Shown: positions 34,443-47,221, counted from the stretch's first letter. The stretch: 64,000 nucleotides of DNA from Triangularia verruculosa (GCA_033296885.1 MU863889.1:1-64000); one strand, 5' to 3'. Program-made: numbers and translations. The notes: generated by a model from the sequence alone, not told the origin.

Positions 34443-35161
34443 TTAGTGGGCCTCGTCCCGGATGAGGGCGACGATCATGCTGTACAGATAAAAGAAGAAC
34501 AGGATGAGATGGAATCCGAGCTTGGTGAACGACTCCTAAAGCGATGTGTCAGCTACTGCAGTTGATATTAAGGGCATACTGCCTAGAACTAACCTTCTTG
34601 TGTACGTTAAGCTTGCGGAAGATCTCAGTGGCGTCCAGAAGATGGGTGTTGTCGAGAATCCTGCACAAAGTCAGTCAAACCCACCCCAGCAACGCATAGT
34701 GCCATGTCATGCAAGCACTTACTTCTTGATGTTCCAGGCGAGAAGGGGCAGGTTCAAGATCAGAGGTACCCAGTAACCGTTGATCAGGAACAAGAAGGTC
34801 ATAAACGCGTGGACAGCGAACTCGGGGAGGATGTAGGTGTTGAGACGATTGCAGAGGTCGGTAGGGTTGATGTAATCGCTGCGCACACGAACAATGTTAG
34901 CCATTGACAATCCCATCATGTCGTAAGCGCCAGGCTGCAATCGAATATGACGTAGCCGCATCAGGCCAGCAACCCGCACGACAACGAGACAGATAGCCCC
35001 ATCATGCAACCGCGGCGCCATCTGTGATTGTACCTATGGCAGGAAAAAAAAAGAACGCACCATTCCAGATCGCTGTACATGATAGTGAAGAAGACTTGGA
35101 GGAACAGGTTGACGGCATTTATAATGACCGCAAACAGGTATAGCCACGCCTCACCCGACAT
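34443..35161 (-). CDS. ERV14: Cornichon family ER-export receptor ERV14
   Basis: Four exons, 35161-35061, 34878-34723, 34660-34594 and 34535-34443, join in frame to 138 residues, the usual length of the family. Landmarks are MSGEAWLYLFAVIINAVNLF, the cornichon signature SDLECDYINPTDLCNRLN around residues 30-48, then PEFAVHAFMTFLFLINGYW and the DATEIFRKL segment. Three membrane helices are visible. ERV14 loads selected transmembrane cargo into COPII vesicles at the ER. The exon 1/2 junction splits the Cys codon in the signature, which supports the splice sites. Confidence 0.95.
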
Positions 35162-35971
35162 GTTGGCGGTTGCTGTCTAGATACGACTCGTAGGGAGGGA
35201 AACTGGTAAAATGGTTGACTGTGGACAAATACTCGGTCGCAAGAGCCCAGACACGTGTGGTGGGATGCGATCCGAGAGGGGGGATGCGACGACGAAGGTC
35301 GGGCGCGCAAGCTTGTGGGTGTGCTGTGCGTAGAAGGCGGCCGAAGAGTGTCGGTCGTGACTAGCTCCGCTATCTGCCGATGTCGGTTGGTGGGTTGGAA
35401 GAGGTGGGAAAGGTGTTGACGGAGATGTGGTAGACAGTCTTGGTGGGCGCGGTGGGCAGCGCAGGTCTGGGAGAAAAGGAGGTGAGTCGGTGGTGCAGGT
35501 GGAAAGAAGGAAGTGGATGGGATGGAGAGAGAGGGCTGGCGGTTGGTGGGCTCGGCAAGGAAAGCTGTGCCAAAAATGATGAAAGCTTCTGGTCTTCCTC
35601 GAGGCTGGTTTTTCCATGTGGTCCAAGCTTCTTCCCACTGTCACCCAACCGCATCGGCTTGTGAGAGGCCCACCACTGGGGAAGAGTGGGGTTGATATCA
35701 CCCTTCGCTATCAATGTCTACCTTACACAGTATGTACTATCGCAGGTGATATGCAAGAACTAGATCTACTCTGTTCATCAGTCTTCATGATGGTTGACGG
35801 ATGACAATTCAAAAATGCTCTTTCAGGAGCACAAAACGGCCCGCGCGCTGCGGAAAGGCACAACCTCAGGTCTAATTGTCTGTGGCATGCCTAGTCCAAA
35901 ACATTTTGGGGCTTCTTCTATTCTTCCTACAATCCTACTTGATTCGATGCCCATCACCTCATTAACCTCTT
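35162..35971. other. Intergenic stretch between ERV14 and methionine aminopeptidase
   Basis: Holds the ERV14 promoter and leader and the 3' end region of the next minus-strand gene. A 174-codon minus frame at 35177-35701 is low complexity and lies in the leader; it is not called. Confidence 0.55.
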
Positions 35972-37339
35972 CTAGGCAGAAAGGGGCATTGGCAGTGGCC
36001 CGCCTGGGGAATTTGGCGTGCGGGCAGTGAGAACCTCAACACCCGTCTCAGTAACAAGTAGTGTGTGCTCTGTCCAAGAGTTAGCTTGGTATCTCTCACA
36101 TGTCCGCAGACTACTTACCAAACTGAGCGGTCCTCTTTCCATCAATGGTGGTGCTGGTCCAGTTATCGGGCCAGGTGATATCCCTATATTTGCCCAGCGC
36201 AATCATGGGCTCAATCGTAAACGTCATTCCGGGCTTGCACTCGCCAACAGCCTTGTTCTTGGCGTAGTGAGGAATATTTGGGGGGCAGTGGAAGATGCGG
36301 TTGATGCCGTGGCCGACGTAGGTGCGGATAACACTGCAGTCCTTGGTCTTGGCATGCGCCTCGATCACGTTGCCAAACTCGCGGAACAGAGTGCCGGGCT
36401 TGACCATCGCAATCGCCTTCTCCAGACACTCGCGCGCAGCCTCAACAACACGGACAGTGTCAGGGTCCGCCTTGGCGCGGTCACCCACATAGTACGTTTC
36501 GTTGAGATCGCCGTGGAAGCCCTCGTGGTAGAGGGTGACGTCAAGGTTGACGATATCGCCGTCGAGGAGGACACGCTTGTCGGGGATACCGTGACAGATG
36601 ACCTCGTTTACTGATGTGCAGACCGACTTTGGGAAGTGGTTGTAGTTCAGGGGTGATGGGTACGACTGTCTTCTCGTCAGCTATCATCTCGCTGGACCTC
36701 TGGGGGAGAGAATCATACGTTGCGCTCAATGCAAGCCTTGTGTACAATCTCGTCGATTTCGTCGGTGGTGATCCCTGGTCTGAGGGCCGCCGCGGCGATA
36801 TCCAACACTTCTCTGGCGAGACGGCACACCTTGCGCATACCTTCCTGGTCCTTGGCGCTCAGCTGCTCAATCTTGTTCGCCCTGACGAGGGACCTGCCAG
36901 CTTTGGGGATACCATCTTCGGCGTAATCGGGGTGAGGGATCGACTTGGGAACTTCGCGCTTGGGGGAGAGAGGATAGACTGGTCGGAGGGGCCCAGTGAA
37001 GCGGAAGGTTGGAAATGGGTTGAAGTAGCCGGTGTCTGGATCGGGTTTAGAAACCACCTTGGGTACGAAAAAGTTTCGGGGGTCAAAAATACTGGATTCT
37101 GTCTTGTGCATGCTCTTATGTGTGGCCTGTCAGAGAAAAGGTCAGCACTTTGCGTTGCCGGGACAAGTTCCACTGATGGAGGCACAACTGCGCACCCAGT
37201 TCTTCTTGAAGCAGTCTTGCGAGCAGAAGTAGCTGTCCTTAATACCCAGACTCAAGCACTTGGGGCACTGGAGGGAGCTGGCATCATTCTCGCAGTCGGC
37301 ACCGAGGCACTTCCTCTTCGTTGGGGGTTCTTCGGCCAT
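35972..37339 (-). CDS. MAP1: Methionine aminopeptidase type 1 with N-terminal zinc finger
   Basis: Four exons, 37339-37196, 37126-36719, 36665-36119 and 36069-35972, give 398 residues. The N-terminus has the Cys-rich finger of eukaryotic type 1 enzymes (Cys11, Cys16, Cys25, Cys28, Cys39, Cys43), which helps ribosome association. The pita-bread catalytic domain has the metal ligands in GDIVNLDVTLYHEGFHGDL (two Asp), VGHGINRIFH (His), FTIEPM (Glu) and a late Glu in TETGVEVL. It removes initiator Met from nascent chains. The gene is divergent from the kynurenine monooxygenase gene, with 512 bases between the start codons. Confidence 0.95.
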
Positions 37340-37851
37340 GGCGATGGTTACTTTTTTTGTGGGGTCTTGCGAAGGAGGGGCAACCAGAAGTTTAGCGATC
37401 TGAGGCGCTGCTAATGATTAGATGACGGTCAAGACTTGTCTCGTATATCGTGGTGATGTTGATCTCTCAAAAATTGGACAAAACTCGAGGCACCGACGGG
37501 TACTCTGCGACGCAGCAAACAATGAAGCACCAGGTCGGGCAAAAGATTGTACTTTTCAGGGCGCGCCCAGACAGACGGAGCTTGTGCAAATCGCAGGGCC
37601 GCAGGGGTCCAAAATCGCGTGGGCGGGCCTGGATTCGTTGCCGCAAGAACGGCACCGTGGCGTCGGGTTGTGGCGGGAGAACCAACGGCAGCTTACATAA
37701 CCCGCTCTGCTAGACCCGCCGATGGTAGCCGGTGGAGTTCCCATTGTTCCAATCATCTCGACTCGAACCAACAACAACAGCAGCTTAAAACACTTTCTGA
37801 ACAGAGGAGACGTCTTGAGACATTTTGTTTTTTCTGCAGTTGAATCTTAAA
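37340..37851. promoter_or_regulatory. Shared divergent promoter region
   Basis: 512 bases separate the start codons of methionine aminopeptidase (minus) and kynurenine monooxygenase (plus). No specific binding site can be assigned. Frames of up to about 98 codons inside it are not supported. Confidence 0.5.
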
Positions 37852-39665
37852 ATGGAGAAGAAACAGAAGATTGTGGTCATTGGGGCCGGGCCCGTTGGTT
37901 CACTGGCCGCCTTATATGCTGCTACCCGTGGCAATGACGTTGAAATCTACGAATTGCGGGGAGGTGAGTGCATGGACTTTTTCTGTTGTTTTTGAAGCCA
38001 TCTCCAACTCGTCCACTACTGTTTCACAAACCACCTCACTATGAAGTTGTGTATCTCATATTCATCAGATGTTCTCAAGCTCTCCATTTCATCTAGAGAC
38101 ATAATTGACAAAATGCCCAGATCTACGAGACCCCTCAACAACACCGCTCAATTTCACCAAGTCTATCAACTTGGCCCTCTCTGAGCGTGGATTGAACGCT
38201 ATGCGCCATTCAGGCCAGCCAAAGCTCATCGAGAATGTTACAGCTGCTACGATTCCCATGACGGGTCGAATGATTCACGGCAGAAAACCCAATGGCCAAC
38301 TCTACGAGGAGGCTCAAGATTACGATGTCCATGGAAGAGTACAATAAACCCGTGCCTCGGTCTCTCATCCCAGGCTCTTTGTTGACTTTCATTACAGGCA
38401 ATCCTCGCCGCTGACCGTGGCGGTCTAAACAAAAGAATGCTCGACATCCTTGCAGAGATGCCAAACGTCACCTTCTTCTTCAATCACAAACTCACCGGGG
38501 CTGACTTCAACAAAAACAAGGCTTGGTTTGAGGTAAAAGACGGATCCGAAAAGGGGCAACGACCGCGAGAGATTGAGGCTGATTTCGACTTCATGATCGG
38601 TGCCGATGGTGCTCACTCGGCAGTCAGATACCACTTGATGAAGTACACACGCATGGACTATGAGCAGCAGTACATCGACACCCTTTGGTGTGAATTTCAA
38701 ATCCAGCCCAAAGAAAATCCAGAAGATGACACCTTGATGTCCAAATTCCGGATATCACCCAATCACCTGCACATCTGGCCAGGAAAGAAATTCATGTTTA
38801 TTGCCATCCCCAGCGATGTAAGACTACCTAGGTTCCCCTGCCTATTTTCCACATCATGCTTACTATATCATCTCAGGACGGCACTTTCACATGCACCCTC
38901 TTCGCCCCAGCCGAGTTCTACACCTTCCTCGAATCCGACCCTTCCGGCGCCCACATCCCTGACTTCTTTGACAATTACTTCCCCGGTGTAACCGACCTCA
39001 TCCCCCCTGCCCAGCTGATCTCCTCGTTCCACTCCAACCCGCATCTCCCCCTTATCAGCATCAAATGCAAGCCCCATCACTACTCCTCCTCAGTTGTCAT
39101 TGTAGGCGACGCAGCGCATGCCATGGTTCCGTTCTACGGCCAGGGCATGAACGCCGGTCTCGAGGATGTCCGCATCCTCTTTGACATCCTTGACAAGCAC
39201 ATCAGGATGGACGAGAACACGGTTGACCAGGACCCCGCCTCTACCCGGGAACGGGCCTTGGACGAGTATTCTCGCGTCAGAGTTCAGGATGCGCATGCCA
39301 TCAATGACCTGGCACTGCAGAACTACGTCGAGATGAGGGCGTCCGTGTTGAGCCCGACATATCGCTTCAGGAAGTGGCTTGAGGAGCAGTTGAGCAAGTA
39401 TGTGCCTAGTCTTGGGTGGCAGACCAAGTACTCGAGGGTTAGTTTCGGGAATGAAAGGTATAGTGAGGTGGTGAAAAAGTCTGACCACCAAGGCAAGGTT
39501 CTCATGAGGGCATTGTCGGGGTTGATGTTTGGGGCTGTGGGAGGGCCACTAATTGCCATGGGTGTGGTGATGGCGATCAGGTATAGGAGGGCGATGGATG
39601 TAGGGTTGAGGGCGGCAATGGGGAACGTGGATAGTATGGTTGAGTACATGACCATGAACCGATAA
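37852..39665 (+). CDS. BNA4: Kynurenine 3-monooxygenase
   Basis: Four exons, 37852-37963, 38121-38338, 38398-38817 and 38877-39665, give 512 residues. The FAD Rossmann motif is VVIGAGPVGS at residues 8-17. SINLALSERGLNAM is typical of this enzyme, and the second FAD motif is VGDAAHAMVPFYGQGMNAG. A GADGAHSAVR block corresponds to the DG motif of class A flavin monooxygenases. A hydrophobic helix near the C-terminus (GLMFGAVGGPLIAMGVVMAIRY) fits the mitochondrial outer-membrane anchor. The enzyme hydroxylates L-kynurenine in tryptophan-to-NAD synthesis. The 157-base first intron is longer than the others. Confidence 0.95.
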
Positions 39666-39840
39666 CTTGGCGGTTCCGAGGACACTGTGTATATTAGGAT
39701 AATATGGGTTGCCTTTTTTATCATGTTATGGACACTGTTTCGACACAACTCAGCTCTGAAATGTACATCACAGAAACACTGGCCACAAGGCGGGTGTTGG
39801 TTTTGAAAGACTAGCAATACTAGCGCATTCAAAGCTTGAA

Positions 39841-41490
39841 TTAATACCCCAAGCTCAACGTCTTAATCGCCCTCTCCTCCTTCCCCAAACCCGTATACAA
39901 AGTCAGGTCAATTCTCCCGGTTTCTACATCCACCTCCAGCTTGTCCCTTGTGACCCTCAACTCCTCCGGCGCCATGCTTCTCTCCCACCCTTTTCCTGCT
40001 GGCCCATCCATCGGCATATTATCCAAATTCTCAATGTACAGGGGCAGTGGAAACGGTAAATGTTCCTCCTCAGCCAAAACCTTCTGCTCAGCAACTACAC
40101 AAGCAGCAGGACTATTCCACATTCCTTCTTGCCGATTCAACGACTTCAACAGCCGTAGCCCCCGGCGACGGATCAGAGGATGACGGCAACGGGTGATTGT
40201 CAAGAACAGCGGCATCACCAGCCCCGGTTCCAAAGACATGAAGAACGGCAACGGAGAAAACATGTTTTTGTTGATCGTTTCGCAAAGGGTGATGATGCGG
40301 GCGAACTCATCAGTGTAGGCATCCCATCTGACTGCGGGGCCAGATATTCCCGCTTGAGACATGAGACAGAGGACGGAGTGGTAGAGTTCAAGGGATAGAA
40401 GCGTGGTGCGCTCTGCCACGTTTGACGACGCCAAGGGATAGACGGTACCAGCCAGGATCTCAAACTCTGCCCTCCAGGTGGCGATGTCTTCTGTGATCCG
40501 AACTTGCAGGCCGGGAAGATCTTCTTCGGCCACAAAGTCCATGATATAACCCCCTTCTACGCTGAGAAAATACCGGAACATCCCAAAAAGATGCATCGAC
40601 GCTTGCATCAAATCGTCCATTTTGCCAACTCGAGGCATGTTCAGGATCGAAGATGGGATCTTTCCCGTTGTCGGATCGACATAGGCGTAGGGAGCTCGGG
40701 AGTCTTCGAACGTCATGACCAACAGATCCAGACGAGAGAGACTTTGGGCGATAGAGGCAATCTCACTAGACATTTCTTTGTCCCCATCACCAACCTGCGA
40801 AGCCACAAGCTTTAGCCCAGACTGGATATGAACGTGACTCGCCGCCCACTCGCCAGCCATATTTGCTGCCGCCGCCAGTATAACGCTCATGACCATCAAA
40901 ACAGCCGGATCTTGAATAGTCCGCGCCATGCTGATCGCACTCCAGTACTGCTGCATCGCCTGTTTCGTAAACTCCTCACTCGTATCCAACCCAGGCGACC
41001 TCACAGGATTGGGCCGCACCCGGCGTTTACTTCTGGACTCCCATCTTCGATGCAAGGCCCCGATTGCCACTGCGGCCTTCCACACCGCCGGTTCGGAGTG
41101 CGCTACTTGGAGGACATGCCGGGACCAAAAGGGTGCCGGAAAGGCGGTGCTCGTCATGGCGACTGTGCACATCCGGAAGAAGTCGAAGCAGGCAGAGTCT
41201 TCTGTTAGAACTGCTTCCCCGAGCACCCGGGCTGCCGGGCCGACGACTTGGAGTGTTTTGACGGCGGTGGCCAGTTCCCGGCCGCTGAGCTGGGATGACG
41301 TTGCTGCATATCCGTCGCATGTACGGCCGGCTTTGGCGCATCGGGTGCATTGAGGTCTTGTCTCGTCACATTTGACGCGACGGATTCTGTGTGATATTAA
41401 TACGGCATGAAACGAGGGCCACAGGGGTATAACGTACCTGCAGGTGATGCACCCACGCCTGGATCTTGAAGCCCGTGGAGCAGGCGACAT
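39841..41490 (-). CDS. Zn2Cys6 transcription factor
   Basis: Two exons, 41490-41438 and 41386-39841, join within the zinc cluster to give 532 residues. The cluster reads CITC-RIRRVK-CDETRPQC-TRC, followed by the sixth Cys in GRTC, i.e. Cys-x2-Cys-x6-Cys-x6-Cys-x2-Cys-x6-Cys. The rest is the weakly conserved helical fungal-specific regulatory domain. An intron inside the zinc cluster is common in these genes. The frame is open upstream to 41670, but MSPAPRASRSRRGC at 41490 is the typical start with a basic arm. It lies 3'-to-3' with kynurenine monooxygenase; targets are unknown. Confidence 0.9.
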   Translation of the reverse strand: MSPAPRASRSRRGCITCRYVIPLWPSFHAVLISHRIRRVKCDETRPQCTRCAKAGRTCDGYAATSSQLSGRELATAVKTLQVVGPAARVLGEAVLTEDSACFDFFRMCTVAMTSTAFPAPFWSRHVLQVAHSEPAVWKAAVAIGALHRRWESRSKRRVRPNPVRSPGLDTSEEFTKQAMQQYWSAISMARTIQDPAVLMVMSVILAAAANMAGEWAASHVHIQSGLKLVASQVGDGDKEMSSEIASIAQSLSRLDLLVMTFEDSRAPYAYVDPTTGKIPSSILNMPRVGKMDDLMQASMHLFGMFRYFLSVEGGYIMDFVAEEDLPGLQVRITEDIATWRAEFEILAGTVYPLASSNVAERTTLLSLELYHSVLCLMSQAGISGPAVRWDAYTDEFARIITLCETINKNMFSPLPFFMSLEPGLVMPLFLTITRCRHPLIRRRGLRLLKSLNRQEGMWNSPAACVVAEQKVLAEEEHLPFPLPLYIENLDNMPMDGPAGKGWERSMAPEELRVTRDKLEVDVETGRIDLTLYTGLGKEERAIKTLSLGY

Positions 41491-41779
41491 TGTAAATGCG
41501 TCCTCAGATGTTATGACAAGTCCAAAAGAAGTTGGCGATGTCCGAGGAAGGCTTTGGGCTTCGCGAATCTGGGGTCGGTGAGTTAGGAATCCTACGCATG
41601 CACAGCTCTGGCGCAGCAGCTGTCCGATGCGGTATACGAGCCATGTCCAATGAAATTGCTGAGATACCAACAGGGCCCATACCCAAGAACTAATTGAGAC
41701 CTAGCTTCTATCCTGACTTCCAAACTCCCGAAAATGCTATGCTCTAACAAGCGCCCTGACGTGAACCAAGGTATGCAGA

Positions 41780-43809
41780 CTAGAACAACGCCAAAGTCAT
41801 CAAGCCCATAGGAATAACAGCCGTAGCCATTGCCGCCGCGCTTTTACCAGTCCCAGCACTCTTAACCTGCTCCTGCTCATTCGCTCCAGGCCCACTCGCA
41901 TCACCACCACCCTTTCCATTACCATTGCCAACATCTTGATCACCACTGCCCTTTCCCTCACGGGCAGGCTCAACCACCATCCCATTCACAACCCTCGCCG
42001 TCCCGCCCCTCAAAGCTTCAATCTGTCCCTGATCACAAGTCCTCCCCACATCCACCAAAAAGCACCCCGCATCCCTCCCCTCTGAAGCCTTCACCGTCAA
42101 CCCCCTCACATCCCCCGGCCCCTCCGTCATATACCCACCATCCACCTCCCTCTCCCCGGTAGCCACATCTCTCCCCTTCATCACCCTCCTAAAAACTTCA
42201 TTCACCACCTCCGGTTGGTAGGTATAAACACTATGCCCAGCATCAAAAACCCTCACAAAACTCAACCCCTCCACCTCCCTCACCACACCCCCAACCCTCT
42301 CCCCTACCTTAACATCCGCATACCCCGCCTCCTTGAACCTCTCCCCCCCAACAGCAAGCGATATCTCCTCCGCACCAAACCAATTGCACCTGTAATCCAA
42401 ATCCCCATACACCATCGCAACTTTGATCCCATTCCCCAACAAATACGCCAAATCAGAAAGATCATGCCTCATCGGATCCCCCGTCAGCGCAAAAAACACC
42501 GCCCCCGAAACCCGTGAAACTGACGTAAAATTCACCGGCACCCCCAGCCCGGCCTGCACCCAGTCCTGATTCAGGTACTCAACCCAATGCAGCGCCGGGT
42601 ACGTCTCCGGATGGGACAGCCCAATATCAAACGGATTCAGCTGCGAGTAACTCGTAAACGCGCCCTGCACAAACCCAAAGCATACCCCCGCCGCCAGCGC
42701 ACAAGCCTGATTGACAGTAGCATTGTTGCCATACCCCATCGAATCCCCCTCCGCAACCGCCGCTCGACAGGCCAACAGCAACGGCTGGCAGATCTCCGTC
42801 AAGTTGGTCTTCGCAGCGGCGTAGACCTCGTCGGGATAGGCCTTCACACCGTAGGTGTTATTCACCGAAAAGTCCAGATACGACATCCCCATCGTCAGCA
42901 CGTCCATGCACCCGTTTTGTACTCCCAGCGTAGATAGCTTCAACGGGATGGAAGTAGGTTGATCAGACGACGGCAGCGCGGCCGATTGCCGATGGAAATG
43001 CGCGAGAAAAGCCGGGCCGTAAAACCCGCCGAACTGAAGACCGTTAGTCGTCATGAGGACAAGAAGTGGGAGGAGAAAAGACATACCGATACCGTCCAAA
43101 GACTAATATCTTTGTTCGTCGTCTCATACCCCGGGAACTCTTGAAACCAGACCTGACTGAACCACCACATCACCCTGGCCGCCTGCTGCGTGGTATTCAC
43201 CCCGTCTCTCGGGTCAAGAGATTGAATCGTGGCCGGCGCAACGGTCAGATTCGTCTTGTCGTGCAGTTCTCCCACAGTGCCAGGAGTGAAGAACGATTCG
43301 TCTTCTGATAGACTGTCCATCAGATCCGCGACGCCGTTGACAATCTTGGAGTAGCTGAACCCCGCCCCGACTGGCTGGTCAATGTAGAGCATGTTGACAT
43401 CTTCGTTCCAACTGTGTGTGTTTAAACGTGTGGAATTGCCATCCGAGTTGAAGCTGCATGGAAAGCCATTTGTCTCGTCAAAGGCGGAGGACCCGGGCCC
43501 ACCGCTGATGTAGATGGATGTTGGTGCGCTGTTGGGGCTTTTTCTTGCTTGGAAATACCAAAAGAAGATGCTCATGTTGACGGAGGAGGGCACGTCGCCT
43601 AGGAGGGCAGAAGGGAGGTGGACATAGCCGGACCATGACTTGACTCCTGGCGTGGTCTCACACAGGCTGCCTGTGGTCTCCTTGTACGAGATCGATGCGC
43701 CGACAAAGTTCTCGGACTGGATCACGGTGGTATCCTGAGGTGTCTTGACGAAGTTTTGGGCATAAGTGACAGCTGCGAGGGCCAACGGGAGCAACCGCAG
43801 AGGCCACAT
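41780..43809 (-). CDS. Serine carboxypeptidase S10, secreted and probably GPI-anchored
   Basis: Two exons, 43809-43087 and 43033-41780, give 658 residues. A signal peptide (about 1-17) leads into the S10 fold: SWSGYVHLP, GGPGSSAFDE (oxyanion hole) and DQPVGAGFSYS. The catalytic Ser is residue 241, the last codon of exon 1 (WTVS), and exon 2 opens with FGGFYGPAF. Asp454 in YGDLDYRCNW and His508 in FDAGHSVYTYQP complete the triad. The residue before the nucleophile is Val where Glu is usual. A Gly/Asn/Ser-rich tail ends in a hydrophobic stretch, as in cell-wall or membrane-anchored fungal S10 enzymes. It removes C-terminal residues from peptides outside the cell. Confidence 0.92.
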
Positions 43810-45620
43810 TTCGTAAAGATAAGGAGTAAGACCGTCAAAAAAAATTAAGAAGAGAAAGTTTGTGATGATGAGTTCAAAACAAGAAGAGGGGCAACTTGAC
43901 GCTGGTAGGCCTTCTTATACACTTGTATCAGACGAGACAAGCACAGATGCTAGATATAATATCAGATATGATAGCAACCTTCCAGAAAGAAAAAGGTCTC
44001 AGCCACCAACCCCCCAAATCAAACTTGCCCATCACGAGAAGCCAATGTCGTCACCTGAAAGGGCTCAGCAGGAATCCTAGCCTTGTAGGATTGGATCTTG
44101 CCGAGTTGGCCAATCGCCAGCAAGTCTTCTGTGGGCCACGCTGCGCCGCGGGTTCCTTTGGCGAGACATCCAAACATCAGCCTCGCCCAGTCTTGAAGTT
44201 GTTTGACGACTTGACGAGCTGGCCAATCAACGCCAAGCATGGCATCTCCAGGCCACGGCCGCTGGCCCCCAAAGGATTCCTACATGGCAGAGTTACACTG
44301 AAGTGATTTCAGAGCCCAACGATCTGAAATGGTCGGGAGGGGACATCGATGATGTTTGCCAGCCACAACGTGCAAATGCATGACCGCGACGTGTTGTCGT
44401 GCAACTTGTGGATATCTTTGCCCATTCATCGAGAAGTGGCAGAGCTTTCCCGGGTTCCCTCAAATACGCAGCATGTCGTTGTTGGCATATGCGTCCTCCA
44501 ATGCCGGCGACTGGTGTGCCCCGTCAAGTAGGCCGTCTCCGCGGACTCAAACGCCGGGTGCCAATCTCAATGGAGAAAAAAAAACCAGACGAAGGTCTTC
44601 TACCCGACATATCGTGCTGTGCAACTCCAGAGCCAGTCTCGACTGCATCATCGCGAATGCTCGGTTCCGAAGCACGCACTCGAGGGAGCGGATGTCATGC
44701 AAATATGACAGGGGTGACGGCAGCCCTCCACTGCAGCCAACCGCCCCAGCCCGCCCGCATGCCGAGACCGAGCATTTTCACTGTGCCTTCTCCACCATCT
44801 CTTGGCCCTTCCCCATCCTCTCCTTCTTTGGAGCATTCCAGAACCCCCAATGGTCAGAAAGTCTTGTTGACCGCAAGTCATCTCTGGATAAATGACAAAA
44901 TGCCTAGAAAGAAGCGGGGAAAGCAAACCCAAGAGATCGGGCCCGGCCGTCTAGGCCGCCGCCTCCCGATGGTGCCTTTCGGGAGGCGTTGCCGGTGGCC
45001 CGCTTGGACGCGGTCCTAAGTTCTAACTGCACCTCAGGCCAGGCACACCCCCCAATGCTGCCCCGGAAGCGGGCAAAACTATCGGAAAGCGGACATTTCC
45101 ATGACCAATTCACCGCCCAATCATGTCGGCCATTCCCGCTCCAAGTTGCCCTTCCAGGCAATGCCGATAGCCGTTTGGAAGGTTGGAAAAGCAACTGTGG
45201 TAGTCATGCCGGCCGGGAATAAATCCAGCAAGCCGGACCACGGCGTAAGAGAAAAAGCTGTGGGGAAAAGGTTCCTGGACCGGACCCACGCGGGCGAATT
45301 TTCTTTTTAGCATCGGTCACGGTCCCCTTTTGCCGCCTGTGTCCTGTCACAAGTTCTTCTTCAAATGTGACTGGTTGCCTCCCTCTTCTCATCTTCTCTT
45401 ACCATCTGAGAGAGCAGTTGCTGTTTTTGTACCCAAGACACGAGATCAGCAAACGTCTTCAACGGCCCCACATCGCCGCATCGGTATCGATACTCGTCAA
45501 AGACCGGAAACGGCCGAATCCCGTCCCCCGCCCTCATTTGCACGAAAAATACCCACTTTCCGGCTTGTTCGGGAGGCGTTGAGGCGTCGGTCGTGCCCGC
45601 ATTCCGGGGTTCATCAGCAA
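43810..45620. other. Long divergent intergenic region
   Basis: Separates the minus-strand carboxypeptidase and plus-strand transporter. Frames of 60-206 codons in all three plus frames between 44.35 and 45.0 kb overlap each other and have no motif. The MFS frame is open upstream to 45330, but that part reads like leader sequence. Confidence 0.55.
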
Positions 45621-47221
45621 ATGCCGCCGCAGCAAGAGAGTCGCGGCCATGCCACCGCAACAAGGGATGCCGGTGTAAGCAGCCCCTATGGCGTCACCAA
45701 TTCCTCATCACCACCACAGCAACACCACAGCTCAACATCGAATTCGTCTCTGGATGTGCCAATATCAGATGGTGAAAAGAGATCGCCGACCGACTTCTCT
45801 GCGTCCGACACGGAGCTCGAGGTTGAACCGGTGAGAGCACCAGTAGACAGAGCGGCGTCCCGTTCCTCGAGACCAATCCCAGATGCCAACCACTATGGTC
45901 CAACCACCGAAAAGGATCCTGAGTTGGAACGCTCACCGTCGGCGGCGACCACGATTGACTTCCCAGAGGGCGGTGTTTCGGGTTGGTTAGTTGTCTTTGG
46001 GTCGTTTTGCGCCATGCTTTCGTTGTATGGGCTCATCAACTCTGCCGCTGTTTTTGCGTCGTACTTTTCGACGAACCAGTTGAAGGACAACTCGCCAAGT
46101 GAGATTGGCTGGATCTTTAGCTTGTACCTGTTTATTGTGTTTTTCGTCGGTGTTCAAGTTGGACCTATTTTCGATCGGTATGGGTCGAGAGTCATTGTTG
46201 CTGTGGGATGCTCGTTGATTGTGCTCAGTCTGCTATTGCTAAGTTGGTGTACTCGTGAGTGTTTATCTTGCCCTGTGAATATCTCTCAAAAGCTAACGTG
46301 CATGTCGCAGAATACTACCAGATCATCCTTACTTACTCGGTCATGGGCGGCCTGGGTGGCGCTCTTCTCAACTGCCCTGCGTATGGGTCCATCGCGCATT
46401 TCTTCAATGTCCGGAGAGGCTTCGCTACTGGTATTGCCAGTACCGCGGGCGGCATTGGTGGCGTGATCTTCCCCATCGTCCTGCGAGAGCTGTTACCGAG
46501 CATCGGGTTCGGCTGGAGCAGTCGTGTCCTCGCTTTGATCATGCTCGGCCTCGCCATCCCAGCCAACCTGTTCATCAAGACGAGGCTTCCCCCACTCAAG
46601 GGTGAAAAGGTGCAGTCTGTGTGGCCCGACCTCTCCGTGTTCAAAGATGCCCGCTTTGCATGTGCCGCGCTGGGTGTGTTCTTCATGGAGTGGGGTCTCT
46701 TCGTTCCGTTGACGTACATCGTGTCGTACGCTGTCGACCACGGGCAGGACGCGACAGAAAGTTACTTGCTGCTGTCGTACCTGAACGCTGGCTCGGTGTT
46801 GGGACGTGTGTTGCCGGGTATCCTGGCCGACAAGCTTGGGCGGTTCAATGTCATCATCATCACCATCGCCATCTGCCTTATTACCGGTTTGGCGTTGTGG
46901 CTGCCGGCGGGGCACTCCAACTCGATGCTGATTGCGTACGCGGTTCTGTTTGGGTTCGGCAGTGGGAGCAACATTGGCCTGGTGCCCGTATGCCTAGGTC
47001 AACTCTGCGACCACCGGAAGTTTGGGCGGCTTTTCTCGACCGCCATGATGGTGGCTAGCTTTGGTACCTTGAGCAGTCTGCCAATTGGCGGTGCCTTGTT
47101 GTCGGGGTCGGGGTGGACGGCCGTGATCTTGTTTTCGAGCATCTCGTATGCTGTTGCGCTGGTCTTCTACACGGCCACAAGGGTACTTGCTGTTGGGTGG
47201 AATCCTCTCACTGTGTTTTGA
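45621..47221 (+). CDS. MFS transporter, monocarboxylate-transporter-like
   Basis: Two exons, 45621-46254 and 46311-47221, give 514 residues. A Ser/Pro-rich cytosolic N-terminus of about 110 residues precedes the first helix, which starts with the MCT-type entry motif DFPEGGVSGWLVVFGSF. The loop between helices 2 and 3 has GPIFDRYGSR, and helices 4-5 have FNVRRGFATGIASTAGGIGGVIFP; about twelve helices are visible in all. Fungal members of this SLC16-like group move monocarboxylates, riboflavin or unknown small acids; the substrate cannot be told. The ATG at 45621 was chosen because upstream codons look non-coding. The intron has a clear GCTAAC branch site. Confidence 0.88.

Noticed and set aside
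44356..45019. Overlapping plus frames of 179 and 206 codons before the MFS gene
   Set aside because: They overlap each other in different frames, with no motif, start context or splice partners.
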